Origin: Pedobacter cryoconitis
GTDB lineage: Bacteria > Bacteroidota > Bacteroidia > Sphingobacteriales > Sphingobacteriaceae
DNA length: 64,000 nucleotides
Assembly (NCBI RefSeq): GCF_003259615.1
Contig: NZ_QLLR01000013.1
Span: 1 to 64,000, forward strand
Direction: 5' to 3'
Shown: positions 7,702-16,914 of the stretch, piece after piece
Layout of the letters: each line of letters begins with the position of its first letter
Position numbering within the stretch: the stretch's first letter is position 1
Position numbers and translations under genes: made by a program
Notes under the pieces: generated by a model
Told to the model about the DNA's origin: nothing
Seen by the model: only the letters and a program-made list of their open reading frames with translations
Databases searched by the model: none

Positions 7702-8919
7702 ATGAAAATGTTTCAGCATCCTATACCTGAAAATGAACAGGAACGTATATTAACTCTGGCAGAATTTGACATCGACTACTCCTGCATGGAGAATAATTTC
7801 AAGGATCTGGCTCATTTAGCAGCGAAGATCGCCGGTACAGAAATATCTTTGGTTAATTTAATTGATAGTTTTACACAGTGGACCTATTCCAGTTACGGGC
7901 TTGATGGTGTAGTTCAAAATCCCAGAGAAGAAACGGTTTGTCAATATACAGTCTCATTATCGTCTACAGAGGAATACTTTGAAGTCCCTGATATGTCGGC
8001 TGACGATCGTTTTAAAGAATTTCCTGCGGTGAGCGGCCCGCCTAATCTGCGTTATTATTTTGGTGTTCCATTAACAACTTCTGATGGATCTCATATCGGC
8101 TCACTCTGTGTAATGGATCAAAGGCTGAGAGAACAAAGTCCTGAAAAGATTGAGCTGCTGAAAATTGTTGCCGGCGAAGTGGTCAACAGGTTAAAAGCAT
8201 TAAAAGCTATTGATGGTCTTAAACATAAATTAGATCAGGTCAGAGAAACCCAGAAAAAGGTAGCACATGACATCAGAGGGCCTATTGCTGGTATCGTCGG
8301 ACTGGCAGCAGTCATTGCAGAACAAGGGAACAACAATAACCTGGACGAGGTTTTAGAGTTTATCACCATGATTCATAAAAGCGGCAGGTCTGTCCTTGAA
8401 CTTGCTGATGAAATTCTGACCGAAGGAAAAACCCCTGCTTTAAAAAACGACGAATTTAATCTATTGATATTTAAAGAGAAACTGGAGCGTTTGTATTTGC
8501 CGCAGTCGATGAATAAAAACATCACTTTTCGGATTCATATCAATGAAAAAAATGAACATATCCCCTTTATCAAAAATAAGCTGCTCCAGATTACCGGAAA
8601 TCTGATCTCTAATGCGATGAAATTTACCCCGCAGAACGGGACTGTCGCAGTAGATCTTGATCTTGAAGTAGATGTTGGTCAATATCAATTAAAGATTAAA
8701 GTTGAAGACTCTGGTGTGGGAATGGATCAGGAAACTATCAATTGTATTATGGATGGAAAAACTGCCACAACAAATGGTACGGTTGGAGAAAAAGGATATG
8801 GATTCGGGCTTTCACTGGTTAAACACCTGGTGAATAGCTTACATGGAAATTTCGACATCCATTCTGAAATCGGAAATGGAACTATCTTTGAAATCACTTT
8901 GATACAACGTCATCTTTAG
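7702..8919 (+). CDS. GAF-domain sensor histidine kinase
   Basis: The 405-residue protein has no membrane segments. A GAF domain covers about residues 25-165 (G-V-P-L-T-T-S-D-G-S-H-I-G-S-L-C-V-M-D). A HisKA domain has the H-box V-A-H-D-I-R-G-P-I-A-G near residue 190. The HATPase domain has N-L-I-S-N-A-M-K-F-T-P (N box), D-S-G-V-G-M (G1) and G-Y-G-F-G-L-S-L-V (G2). It is a soluble kinase sensing a small ligand or redox state. No response regulator is adjacent. The gene begins 10 bases after the prephenate dehydrogenase, suggesting cotranscription. Confidence 0.93.
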   Translation: MKMFQHPIPENEQERILTLAEFDIDYSCMENNFKDLAHLAAKIAGTEISLVNLIDSFTQWTYSSYGLDGVVQNPREETVCQYTVSLSSTEEYFEVPDMSADDRFKEFPAVSGPPNLRYYFGVPLTTSDGSHIGSLCVMDQRLREQSPEKIELLKIVAGEVVNRLKALKAIDGLKHKLDQVRETQKKVAHDIRGPIAGIVGLAAVIAEQGNNNNLDEVLEFITMIHKSGRSVLELADEILTEGKTPALKNDEFNLLIFKEKLERLYLPQSMNKNITFRIHINEKNEHIPFIKNKLLQITGNLISNAMKFTPQNGTVAVDLDLEVDVGQYQLKIKVEDSGVGMDQETINCIMDGKTATTNGTVGEKGYGFGLSLVKHLVNSLHGNFDIHSEIGNGTIFEITLIQRHL

Positions 8920-8940
8920 GCCTTTTTAAAGGCCTTCTTC
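8918..8940 (+). terminator. Probable terminator after the histidine kinase
   Basis: The stem AGGCCTTT (8918-8925) and AAAGGCCT (8928-8935) is perfect and is followed by a weak pyrimidine tract. The 5' arm overlaps the stop codon of the kinase gene. Confidence 0.5.
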
Positions 8941-8977
8941 AAATAAAAAAATAATTCTGGATTTCCTTATAGGACTT

Positions 8978-9022
8978 TTTGAATAATCGGTTGTCATGTC
9001 CATGAAAAATCGATTATTCAAA
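8978..9022 (+). promoter_or_regulatory. Long inverted repeat in the leader of the methyltransferase gene
   Basis: TTTGAATAATCG (8978-8989) and CGATTATTCAAA (9011-9022) form a perfect 12-bp inverted repeat with a 21-nt loop that itself contains CATG-tc-CATG. It ends 7 bases before the ATG at 9030, so in RNA it would place the start codon at the base of a hairpin; as DNA it could be an operator. Confidence 0.5.
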
Positions 9023-9029
9023 GCCCATA

Positions 9030-9830
9030 ATGTTCAAATTATTTTCTTCTAAATCTAAAAAATCACTTTACGGCTGGTCTGGAAATTATTCCAACTGGGA
9101 TGACCTGGTCGATTCTGTCGGTGGTTATAACGAAGTAAGCATACTCAATAAAACCAGGGATGCTTTATTGCAGGTTAAAAATGGCACGGCTGTTTATGAA
9201 CGTGATTCGGTTGTTTTTGACAAAATAGAACACCCTTTCCCTTTATTAAGCTGTTTATTCCGCAGCGCTGCCCTGCTTCAACGGCCAATTCATATTCTTG
9301 ATTTTGGCGGATCATTAGGCAGCACTTACTTTCAAACTAAAGGCTTTGCCGGAAAAGACATTTGTGCCAGCTGGAATATTGTGGAACAGGAGCATTATGT
9401 GGCTGCTGGCCAGGAACATTTTGAGGATGATTGTTTAAAATTCTATCCATCTATCGAGGCTTGCCTGAAAGTTCAGCAACCAGACTTGATTTTATTATCT
9501 GGCTCTGTTCAATATCTTCCGGAACCTCACGTCTTTCTTAAAAAACTAGCAGCTTTCAATTTCGATTTTGTGGTTTTTGACCGGACTACTTTTCACCATG
9601 GGGAGCAAGACCGGCTGACTCTACAAGTCGTGCCTCCTGAAATTTACAGCGCAGCTTATCCTTCCTGGTTTTTCCAGGAAAAACGTTTTTTAAACCATTT
9701 CACCGCCGGTTACAAGACCATCTGTGAATTTCCATCTTATGTACCGGGAGAAGCAGTGCTCTCAATTGACCATAAGCCAATTGGCTATAACAAAGGATTT
9801 TACTTCGTAAATAAATCAAAATATGCTTAA
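9030..9830 (+). CDS. Putative methyltransferase, TIGR04325 family
   Basis: The 266-residue protein has Y-G-W-S-G-N-Y at the start and the SAM-binding-like D-F-G-G-S-L-G-S-T-Y at residues 91-100. W-N-I-V-E-Q-E and D-L-I-L-L-S-G-S-V-Q-Y-L follow, with F-D-R-T-T-F-H near residue 187. These features match the TIGR04325 (LIC12133) family of methyltransferases found in surface-polysaccharide clusters. The acceptor is unknown. It overlaps the next glycosyltransferase gene by 8 bases, so the two are translated together and probably act on the same glycan or lipid-linked sugar. Confidence 0.85.
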   Translation: MFKLFSSKSKKSLYGWSGNYSNWDDLVDSVGGYNEVSILNKTRDALLQVKNGTAVYERDSVVFDKIEHPFPLLSCLFRSAALLQRPIHILDFGGSLGSTYFQTKGFAGKDICASWNIVEQEHYVAAGQEHFEDDCLKFYPSIEACLKVQQPDLILLSGSVQYLPEPHVFLKKLAAFNFDFVVFDRTTFHHGEQDRLTLQVVPPEIYSAAYPSWFFQEKRFLNHFTAGYKTICEFPSYVPGEAVLSIDHKPIGYNKGFYFVNKSKYA

Positions 9831-10851
9831 TTTCTGCACCTTATTTAACACAACTTATTTGTCCCGCGGAATCGCGATGTATAATTCACTGGAACAGAAT
9901 TCTGACGATTTCCACCTGTATATTTTCGCTTTTGATACTTACTGCTTTGATGTGCTTACAAAAATGGCACTTAAAAATGCGAGCATCATCAGCTTATCTA
10001 CCTTTGAAAATGATCGGTTGCTTGCAATAAAAGCTGACCGTACTGCAGGAGAATACTGCTGGACTTGTGCATCATCCACTGTGAAGTATTGCATAGAGAA
10101 TTATACGCTGGATCATTGTACTTATATCGATGCAGATCTGTTATTTTTTAGTGATCCTGCTTGTTTAATTGATGAAATGGGTGAAAAATCAGTGCTGATT
10201 ACCGAACACAGATATACGCCGCGTTATAATCAGTCCTTAACCAGCGGTATTTATTGTGTGCAATTCATGACTTTTAAAAATACACAGGCAGGTATGGAAG
10301 TCCTGAACTGGTGGGTTGATGCGTGTATAGAATGGTGTTTCAATCGTTTTGAAGATAATAAGTTTGGCGATCAGAAGTACCTGGATGATTGGACTACCCG
10401 TTTTGATACTGTTCATGTCTTAAAAAATATTGGCGGAGGCGTTGCTCCATGGAATGTGCAGCAATATGAATTTGCGACTAAGGGGAAACAGGTTAAAGGT
10501 AAAGAGCTGAATACGCAGACATCTTTTGATCTGGTTTTTTATCATTTTCATAATTTCCAGTACATTACAGGTAATGCCTATAGTTTATCTTCTCCTGATT
10601 ATTATCTGGACCGTAAGGTAACCAAGAACATTTATAAGCCTTATACCAAAGCACTTTCAGTTGCCGAAGCAGAAATATACCAGGTTAATGCCGAAAAAAC
10701 AGCGCATGAATTATCAGAAGATAACATTTGGATTAAACTAAATACCGGAAAGTATGTCTTATTCACATTATTAGGTTATTACAAGAATTTTCACAGTAAG
10801 CGCGCGCTGGAATACGGATTCCTGAGCAGGAGAACATTTAGGTTTAATTAA
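9823..10851 (+). CDS. Glycosyltransferase, GT8-like GT-A fold
   Basis: The 342-residue protein starts with F-C-T-L-F-N-T-T-Y-L-S-R-G. Near residue 101 it has Y-I-D-A-D-L-L-F-F, where D103-x-D105 is the metal and nucleotide-sugar site. The G-D-Q-K-Y-L-D-D-W segment is the usual acceptor-side D-Q motif of GT8-like enzymes. There is no membrane anchor. The donor sugar cannot be assigned. Its 8-base overlap with the TIGR04325 methyltransferase gene marks a two-gene glycan-modifying unit. Confidence 0.85.
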   Translation: MLNFCTLFNTTYLSRGIAMYNSLEQNSDDFHLYIFAFDTYCFDVLTKMALKNASIISLSTFENDRLLAIKADRTAGEYCWTCASSTVKYCIENYTLDHCTYIDADLLFFSDPACLIDEMGEKSVLITEHRYTPRYNQSLTSGIYCVQFMTFKNTQAGMEVLNWWVDACIEWCFNRFEDNKFGDQKYLDDWTTRFDTVHVLKNIGGGVAPWNVQQYEFATKGKQVKGKELNTQTSFDLVFYHFHNFQYITGNAYSLSSPDYYLDRKVTKNIYKPYTKALSVAEAEIYQVNAEKTAHELSEDNIWIKLNTGKYVLFTLLGYYKNFHSKRALEYGFLSRRTFRFN

Positions 10852-10900
10852 CAATACGTTTAAGCTATAATTAGTATTTTAGCCTCCTGTATAAAATGGA

Positions 10901-11383
10901 ATGAAGGTTAGGGAATCAAGCTTATATAAGGTTTTTGGAGCGGTATTAATTTTGATGGCCGTATTGTCGTCATCCTGCAAAAAAGAAGCGTCAACCGGGG
11001 AAACAAAAATTAACCCGCCGGTAAAAAGTTATATAATTACAGCAAGGATTGACAAAAAAGGGACGAATACAAATGCTGAAGGTACAGGCATTTTAAAAGG
11101 AACATATGATGAGGGTACTAAGCAATTGATCTATACGCTTAATTTTGAGAAAATTGCACCCACTATAATTACGCTGAGAAGCGGCATCAAAGGATCAGTT
11201 GGAGAACTGGTCAAGGAAATATACAAAAGCAACGGACAGATCTCCGAATTGGAAATTACCGGCAGGCTCACTTTAAATCCATTGCAGGAAAGAAACCTGT
11301 TAAAAGGATTATGGTTTGTAGCCATGAATACGGTATCTGATTCACCGGATATTTCAGGAGTACTGACCTTTAAGCAAAAATAG
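10901..11383 (+). CDS. CHRD-domain lipoprotein
   Basis: The 160-residue protein has a lipoprotein signal peptide with the lipid-modified cysteine at residue 26 (A-V-L-S-S-S-C-K-K). The rest resembles a CHRD (chordin-like) domain: G-T-G-I-L-K-G-T-Y-D-E-G-T-K-Q-L-I-Y-T-L near the start and G-L-W-F-V-A-M-N-T near the end. It is predicted to be membrane-anchored at the cell envelope. The sigma-factor gene begins 7 bases after the stop codon, so it may be cotranscribed with the fec-like cluster. Ligand unknown. Confidence 0.8.
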   Translation: MKVRESSLYKVFGAVLILMAVLSSSCKKEASTGETKINPPVKSYIITARIDKKGTNTNAEGTGILKGTYDEGTKQLIYTLNFEKIAPTIITLRSGIKGSVGELVKEIYKSNGQISELEITGRLTLNPLQERNLLKGLWFVAMNTVSDSPDISGVLTFKQK

Positions 11384-11390
11384 CGGCCGG

Positions 11391-11996
11391 ATGAGCGAGG
11401 AACAAAAACACTCTCTTCCAGATGAAGACCGGGCATTGATCGCGGCGCTGAAAACGCATGATCGAAAGGCTTTTGAAAAACTGTATAAACAGTATTACAA
11501 ACAACTGTTTGCGCTGGCCTACCGTTATGTTGGACAAGCGCCGGTTGCTGAAGAAATTGTACATGATGTGTTTCTGACGATCTGGAAAATAGCCGGACAG
11601 CTTACCGTTCAGTATTCCATCAAAAGTTACTTGTCCAGAGCAGTGGTTAACTCCGCTCTGAACTTCATTAAAAAAGAAAAGATTAACAACGGAAAGCAAA
11701 ATGCTTACCTGGTAGTGGAAAGTGATCCCGAGGTTGAAAATGAACAACGGGATAAAAAAGAGTCTTTGCTGAACAATCTGGAGGACGCACTGGCTATTTT
11801 GCCCCCAAAATGCAGGGAAGTGATGTATTTAAGCCGTTTTGGGAAATTAAAACAACAGGAAATCGCAATGCAAATGAATATATCTATTAAAACAGTTAAA
11901 AATCATTTGACTTACGGTTTTCAGAAATTGAGAGAACTATTGGAAAAACAACAGCAAAATTTATTATTGCTGCTTCTGATACTTTATAAATATTAG
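11391..11996 (+). CDS. ECF sigma factor, FecI-like (Bacteroidota family 1)
   Basis: The 201-residue protein shows sigma region 2 (F-E-K-L-Y-K-Q-Y-Y-K-Q-L-F-A-L-A-Y-R-Y-V-G, E-E-I-V-H-D-V-F-L-T-I-W-K) and region 4 (L-P-P-K-C-R-E-V-M-Y-L-S-R-F, K-Q-Q-E-I-A-M-Q-M-N-I-S-I-K-T-V-K-N-H-L). It is followed in order by an anti-sigma FecR protein and a TonB receptor, the classic cell-surface signalling set. The sigma factor would drive its own receptor operon when the receptor signals through FecR. Confidence 0.93.
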   Translation: MSEEQKHSLPDEDRALIAALKTHDRKAFEKLYKQYYKQLFALAYRYVGQAPVAEEIVHDVFLTIWKIAGQLTVQYSIKSYLSRAVVNSALNFIKKEKINNGKQNAYLVVESDPEVENEQRDKKESLLNNLEDALAILPPKCREVMYLSRFGKLKQQEIAMQMNISIKTVKNHLTYGFQKLRELLEKQQQNLLLLLLILYKY

Positions 11997-12016
11997 ATCC
12001 AGTATACAATTATACC

Positions 12017-13012
12017 ATGAAAGCATTTGAAAGTAACGAACAGTTTATTTACTCCCTGATTCTTGATGATCTCGAAGAGACAATCAGTCCGGCGCACAAA
12101 ATCCTACTGGAGAATTGGAGGGCTGCAAGTGATCAGAATGAGAAAACATACCAGGGATTTGTTCAGGTAGAGCAAAATATTAATCAACTATACAATACTC
12201 AACCATATACTGCAGAATCATCGTGGGAATCTCTGGATCAGAAAATTGATAACCTGGAATATGCGTGGAAGCAAAAAGAAAGAAATACACATACTAAAAT
12301 CTGGTATGGTATCGCAGCATCTGTACTGCTGGTGATGTCTTTAGGCTATTATTATTTTAATAAAAACAATTATACAGTAATCAGCAATGACCAGAGCGCT
12401 GCTGCAAAAATGATCACCCTGCCTGATGGCACTTCAGTGCAGCTTAACAGCGGTGCAACGATAAAATATGCTGCCGGAAGCTTCAAAACAAACAGAAGGA
12501 TCCTGCTCTTAAACGGAGAAATTTTTGTTAAAGTTATCCACCAGACTAAATACCCTTTCCTGGTAGACCTTGGTGATGTACATGCGCTGGATCTGGGTAC
12601 AAGTTTTAACATTTCTAAACGTAACCGGGATATTGTACTGACTGTCGAAGAAGGACAGGTTGCACTACAACAGCCTTTAGCCTCGAAATCCGTACTGCTT
12701 ACTGTGGGTACTACAGGCCGCTATTCTTCTGCTACAGGTAAACTTACAGCCGAAAAGAATACAGATATTAATTACAAATCGTGGTTAAATAAAGAGTTCA
12801 TCTTTACAGAAACACCTCTTAATGAGGTAGTTAAACAACTCAGCAGAGTTTATAAAAACTCTATTACTATTGATGGGGATAGCCTGGAAAACCGAAAATT
12901 AACCGCACATCTGCACTACCAAACACCGGATAGCGCCTTAAAAGTTATCGCTGCAACTTTACAATGTCAGGTCATTAATGAAGAAGGAAGTTATATTTTA
13001 GCCGAAAAATAA
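12017..13012 (+). CDS. FecR-family anti-sigma factor (DUF4974)
   Basis: The 331-residue protein has an N-terminal cytoplasmic sigma-binding part (about 1-90), one membrane helix at about 95-115 (G-I-A-A-S-V-L-L-V-M-S-L-G), a periplasmic FecR domain (I-T-L-P-D-G-T-S-V-Q-L-N-S-G-A, L-N-G-E-I-F-V-K-V) and a C-terminal DUF4974 domain (F-I-F-T-E-T-P-L-N-E-V-V-K-Q-L-S-R-V-Y). The last resembles an STN module that contacts the receptor. It starts 20 bases after the sigma factor and holds it inactive until the receptor signals. Confidence 0.93.
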   Translation: MKAFESNEQFIYSLILDDLEETISPAHKILLENWRAASDQNEKTYQGFVQVEQNINQLYNTQPYTAESSWESLDQKIDNLEYAWKQKERNTHTKIWYGIAASVLLVMSLGYYYFNKNNYTVISNDQSAAAKMITLPDGTSVQLNSGATIKYAAGSFKTNRRILLLNGEIFVKVIHQTKYPFLVDLGDVHALDLGTSFNISKRNRDIVLTVEEGQVALQQPLASKSVLLTVGTTGRYSSATGKLTAEKNTDINYKSWLNKEFIFTETPLNEVVKQLSRVYKNSITIDGDSLENRKLTAHLHYQTPDSALKVIAATLQCQVINEEGSYILAEK

Positions 13013-13052
13013 CTAAATTTCCAAACGACTTCTGTTCCCTGCTCAAAGATGT

Positions 13053-15593
13053 ATGTTATATAAGGTTTTTGCATTGCTCCTTTTTGTGTGTTTATCGCAT
13101 ACAGGCAGAGTTTATGCCCAAAAAAGAACAATCCTCGAACGCCCGGTAAGTATCAATTTAAAGAAAGGTTCCCTGGTCAGTGTACTTGCTAAGTTGCAAA
13201 CAGACTATGCGATAACTTTTTCCTATGAGTCTGATTTACCTGGAGCTTACCAGATAACTGAAATGAATTTCGTGAATGCTCCGCTGGCTTCGGTCCTTAA
13301 AAAGGTTTTCAAGGGTACATCACTGACATTCAACCTGATTGGAAATAATATTGTAATCACAAAATCAAAATCCAATAGCTGTACGATTCATGGCCATATT
13401 AGAAATCAGGAGGACGGGGAAGAATTAATCGGCGCTACTTTATTTATTCCGAAACTTAAGGTAGGTGTAGTCACTAATCAGTATGGTTTTTATTCGCTAA
13501 CTATACCAAAAGGGTCTTATGAGGTACTGATTTCTAATTTGGGTTACGAAACTGAGCGAAAAACACTTCACCTGACTGAAAATACGGAACTCGAAGCAGA
13601 GCTTTCCGCACAAACGAACTCACTGCCTGAGGTAGAGATTACGCAAACGGTTACGCCGAATCCAATCTTACAAAATCAGCAGAGTTACAGTCCGGCGGCT
13701 TTAGAAATGAAAACTTATTATGCGGGTGAAACCGATGTGATCAAGGCTTTACAGATGCAAAATGGCATAAAATCAATTTCTGAAGGCAGTTCGGGTTTGT
13801 TTATCCGGGGTGGAAATTCTGATCAGAACCTGATTTTACTGGATGAAGCAGTGGTTTATAATCCTTCACATTTGTATGGTCTGGTTTCTGTTTTCAATCC
13901 TGATGCCATCAATAATATACAGGTTTATAAAGATTATATTCCGGCTAATTTTGGCGGAAGACTTTCTTCTGTTATCGTTAACCGTATGGCTGAAGGTAAT
14001 AACAAAGAGTTTCATATCAATGGGGGGATCAATATGTTATCTGCCCGTATTTCAGCAGAAGGCCCTATTGTTAAAGATAAGGGGTCATTTATTTTTGCCG
14101 TCAGAAGAAGTTTACTTGATGTTTTTAGAAGCAAGTTCAAATTATTCAACCCTAATTCTATCTATTACGACATCAATGCGAAGGCAAACTACAGGATCAA
14201 TAAGAACAATAGTGTGTTTTATTCGGTCTATGCTGGTCAGGACAGGTTACTTTCAGAGAATTCATTCCGTAATGATTGGGGAAATCTGACCTCTACCTTA
14301 AGGTGGAATCATATTTTTAATTCCAGGTTGTTTATGAATGCTTCCGCAATTTACAGCAATTACAGCAACCTGCTGGATCTGAATTCAGACACCCTGTCTC
14401 AAAAAAGTCAATGGAGTACCGGGGTAAGAGATCTGACTGTCAAAGCGGATTATACTTTTTACAATACTCCGGTCAACCTGATCAAATTCGGTATTTCAAC
14501 AACTTACCATCAGTTTACACCCGGGCAGACAAAGAATAAGGAAAGCAACGAGTTTAATATTGCAAAAGATAAATCTGTAGAATCTGCTGTTTATTATAAC
14601 CAGGAAATTTCATTTGATAATTCGTTTACACTGAATTATGGCCTTCGACTTGGGCTTTTCCAGAATGCAGAGGAACGCCTTGATATTTTTGATCAGCAGG
14701 GAAACAGGGTTAAACAGAATGATTACAAAACATTTATCAATCCGGAACCCAGGGTCAATTTAAGTTACTTATTAAATGATAAAAAGCGACTTTTCATTAC
14801 TTATAACCGCAGTTTCCAATATCTGCAATTGATACAAAATAGTACACTGGCATTTTCTTCTCTGGAACCCTGGGTCCCTGCCTCTGCGACCATAGCCCCG
14901 CAGCGCTCAGATCTGTTTTCAGCCGGCTACAATTATTCACCAGATGGTTTCTTTTTCTCTTTAAGCGGATACTATAAAAAATTACACAATCAGCTGGATT
15001 TGACTGGTCATGCACAGATCATTCAAAATCCAGACATTAGAAATCAGCTTAAAGCAGGTAAGTCTGATGTTTATGGAGTTGAGGCAGAAATTACTAAAAC
15101 AACGGGTAAGCTTACAGGCAGCCTGGCTTATACTTATTCCAGGGCTTTCCGAACAATTCAGGGGATTAATGACGGGAACAGGTTTGCTGCAAATTATGAT
15201 ATTCCCCATGAGCTGAAATTGAGTGCGTCTTATCTTTTCAATACGAAGTTTTCAGTTCAGGCATTTTTCACTTATTCAACGGGCAGACCATTGACACTGC
15301 CAGTAGGTTATTATCAGCATGACGGGATTAATGTTCCTATTTATGAGGGCAGAAATACTTCGAGGTTCCCTGATTTCAGCAGAATGGATGTTTCGGGCCA
15401 GTATCATTTCCAGACCCGGTTATCTAAAAAAAGAGCTTTATCAAGCACGATTTCTGTAGGGATATACAATTTATACGATAGAAAAAATCCTTTATACTAT
15501 CATTTGACTACAGACTCTTCTATTGATCAGAAAAGTTCTCTGGAATACGCGTTTGGAGTTTCTCCCTGGGTTTCATATAGTTTTAAGCTTTAA
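13053..15593 (+). CDS. TonB-dependent receptor with STN signalling domain
   Basis: The 846-residue protein has a signal peptide (cleavage near V-Y-A-Q, about residue 23), an STN secretin/TonB short domain (about 30-105), a carboxypeptidase-regulatory beta-sandwich (about 110-190, G-A-T-L-F-I-P-K-L-K-V-G-V-V-T-N-Q-Y-G-F-Y-S), a plug (S-G-L-F-I-R-G-G-N-S-D-Q-N-L-I-L-L-D) and a C-terminal barrel ending in S-Y-S-F-K-L. The STN domain and the FecI/FecR genes upstream mark it as a transducer as well as a transporter. The substrate is unknown. There is no SusD gene; instead a DUF4249 lipoprotein starts one base after its stop. Confidence 0.93.
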   Translation: MLYKVFALLLFVCLSHTGRVYAQKRTILERPVSINLKKGSLVSVLAKLQTDYAITFSYESDLPGAYQITEMNFVNAPLASVLKKVFKGTSLTFNLIGNNIVITKSKSNSCTIHGHIRNQEDGEELIGATLFIPKLKVGVVTNQYGFYSLTIPKGSYEVLISNLGYETERKTLHLTENTELEAELSAQTNSLPEVEITQTVTPNPILQNQQSYSPAALEMKTYYAGETDVIKALQMQNGIKSISEGSSGLFIRGGNSDQNLILLDEAVVYNPSHLYGLVSVFNPDAINNIQVYKDYIPANFGGRLSSVIVNRMAEGNNKEFHINGGINMLSARISAEGPIVKDKGSFIFAVRRSLLDVFRSKFKLFNPNSIYYDINAKANYRINKNNSVFYSVYAGQDRLLSENSFRNDWGNLTSTLRWNHIFNSRLFMNASAIYSNYSNLLDLNSDTLSQKSQWSTGVRDLTVKADYTFYNTPVNLIKFGISTTYHQFTPGQTKNKESNEFNIAKDKSVESAVYYNQEISFDNSFTLNYGLRLGLFQNAEERLDIFDQQGNRVKQNDYKTFINPEPRVNLSYLLNDKKRLFITYNRSFQYLQLIQNSTLAFSSLEPWVPASATIAPQRSDLFSAGYNYSPDGFFFSLSGYYKKLHNQLDLTGHAQIIQNPDIRNQLKAGKSDVYGVEAEITKTTGKLTGSLAYTYSRAFRTIQGINDGNRFAANYDIPHELKLSASYLFNTKFSVQAFFTYSTGRPLTLPVGYYQHDGINVPIYEGRNTSRFPDFSRMDVSGQYHFQTRLSKKRALSSTISVGIYNLYDRKNPLYYHLTTDSSIDQKSSLEYAFGVSPWVSYSFKL

Positions 15594-15594
15594 T

Positions 15595-16428
15595 ATGAGA
15601 ACAAAGTTTGATCTCCTGGTTTTGGTTTTGTGTACAATGCTATTCAGCGCTTGTAAAAAGGACGATAAGGTTTCCTTTGATCAGCCTAAGCACCAATATG
15701 ATCTGGCTGTAGAGGGGGGAATTAATACGTTAACGAAAACTCAGTTTATTAAATTGAGCAAGCCTTCTTTAACGCTGGGTGTAATGCCGGCAGCAATTTC
15801 AAAAGCAGTTGTTATTGTAAATGATAGTAAGACGGATATTATCTTTAAAGAGACAACAACACCCGGAGTATATTCGGCAACCAATAACAACAGTCCGAAT
15901 TACAATAAGGCTTATACACTGACCGTCACTTTTAATGCGAAGACTTATACCGCGGTTGATACGCTAAGGCAGGTTGTCAATATTGTAGATGACTTTTTAC
16001 CACTGAAGGTAAAGATAAATAGTAGTGGTTCTTATGACGGAACGATACCAAAACATACTTTTGGTTATCTTAATCCTAATAAATGGTGGATAAATTATAC
16101 GGGAATACCAGTCTGGAATCCTTCGAGGTTTGACGGGGTACAATATTACAATTACACCCATTTTCTAGGTTCTCCCAATTCTTTATATCCCCTGAATAAC
16201 CTTAAACGTGACTTTAATTTACTGAGCGAAGATGTGATCACGATTTATAAGTTCTCTCTTTCCAAAGGATATGCAAGATACCTTTATGACGTTTTCCTGG
16301 AGACGGATTGGAGCGGTCTTTTTTCCAGTGTTCCGGTCAATGCACAGGGTAATGTATCGGGAAATGCACAGGGATATTTCTATGTGACAGACATAGATTT
16401 AAGAAAATACAAGGCTAAGGAATTGTAA
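15595..16428 (+). CDS. DUF4249-like surface lipoprotein
   Basis: I take the ATG at 15595, directly after the receptor stop codon, rather than a TTG at 15523 that would overlap the receptor. The 277-residue product then begins with a lipoprotein signal peptide (L-C-T-M-L-F-S-A-C, cysteine 20). The body has L-A-V-E-G-G-I-N-T-L and K-A-V-V-I-V-N-D-S-K-T-D, consistent with the DUF4249 family that usually follows FecIR-linked TonB receptors in Bacteroidota and probably works as their outer-membrane partner. The family call leans on context. Confidence 0.8.
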   Translation: MRTKFDLLVLVLCTMLFSACKKDDKVSFDQPKHQYDLAVEGGINTLTKTQFIKLSKPSLTLGVMPAAISKAVVIVNDSKTDIIFKETTTPGVYSATNNNSPNYNKAYTLTVTFNAKTYTAVDTLRQVVNIVDDFLPLKVKINSSGSYDGTIPKHTFGYLNPNKWWINYTGIPVWNPSRFDGVQYYNYTHFLGSPNSLYPLNNLKRDFNLLSEDVITIYKFSLSKGYARYLYDVFLETDWSGLFSSVPVNAQGNVSGNAQGYFYVTDIDLRKYKAKEL

Positions 16429-16546
16429 TATAGTCGGCTAAAGAGTTATTTGCGTACACATGTTTTATTATAAGTATACGTTTATTGCAATAATTATAAG
16501 TTTATTCCTTAATTATTACTATAATTACAAGTACCGTATTATCATT

Positions 16547-16843
16547 CTATAAGTGTCTTTCTATAATTCCCTGTAATTGATTTGCAGGAATTACGCCCGA
16601 CTGCCGCCATTTAATTTCTCCATTTTTGAAAAGGATTAAAGTGGGTACACCCTGGATTTGATATTTACTGGAAACGGTCTGATTTTTATCTACGTCAACC
16701 TTTAAAATTGTCGCCCGCTCACCCAGCATGCCTTTAAGTTGCTGCAGGATTGGAGCCATCATTTTACAGGGACCACACCATTCGGCAGAAAAATCTACCA
16801 ATACTGGTTTATCTGATTTAATAATTTCTGCGAAGTTTGCCAT
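16547..16843 (-). CDS. trxA: Thioredoxin
   Basis: The 98-residue protein has the W-C-G-P-C active site (residues 22-26) in [10 protein letters not shown], the cis-proline segment [11 protein letters not shown], and the usual length (about 100-105). It has no signal peptide, so it is a cytoplasmic disulfide reductase partner of thioredoxin reductase. A terminator-like hairpin lies between 16867 and 16896 in its short leader, with a candidate promoter box upstream of that hairpin; see that entry. Confidence 0.95.
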   Translation of the reverse strand: MANFAEIIKSDKPVLVDFSAEWCGPCKMMAPILQQLKGMLGERATILKVDVDKNQTVSSKYQIQGVPTLILFKNGEIKWRQSGVIPANQLQGIIERHL

Positions 16844-16854
16844 AAGGATATTTG

Positions 16855-16896
16855 TTTAAAAAAGAAGCGGGGATCCCACTCTCGCAGTATCCCCGC
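16855..16896 (-). terminator. Terminator-like hairpin in the trxA leader
   Basis: On the minus strand GCGGGGAT (16896-16889) pairs with ATCCCCGC (16874-16867). The loop contains a further ACT/AGT pairing, and a TTCTTTTTT tract follows. It may end the DinB transcript. Because it leaves only about 23 bases before the trxA ATG, it may also act as an attenuator of trxA. Confidence 0.65.
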
Positions 16897-16914
16897 CATC
16901 TAAATTAACGCTCT

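Noticed and set aside
13843..14289. 148-codon plus-strand ORF inside the TonB receptor gene
   Set aside because: It is an alternate frame of a well-supported receptor gene.
15523..15594. N-terminal extension of the DUF4249 lipoprotein from a TTG
   Set aside because: It would overlap the receptor gene and put extra residues before a clean lipoprotein signal that begins at the ATG at 15595.
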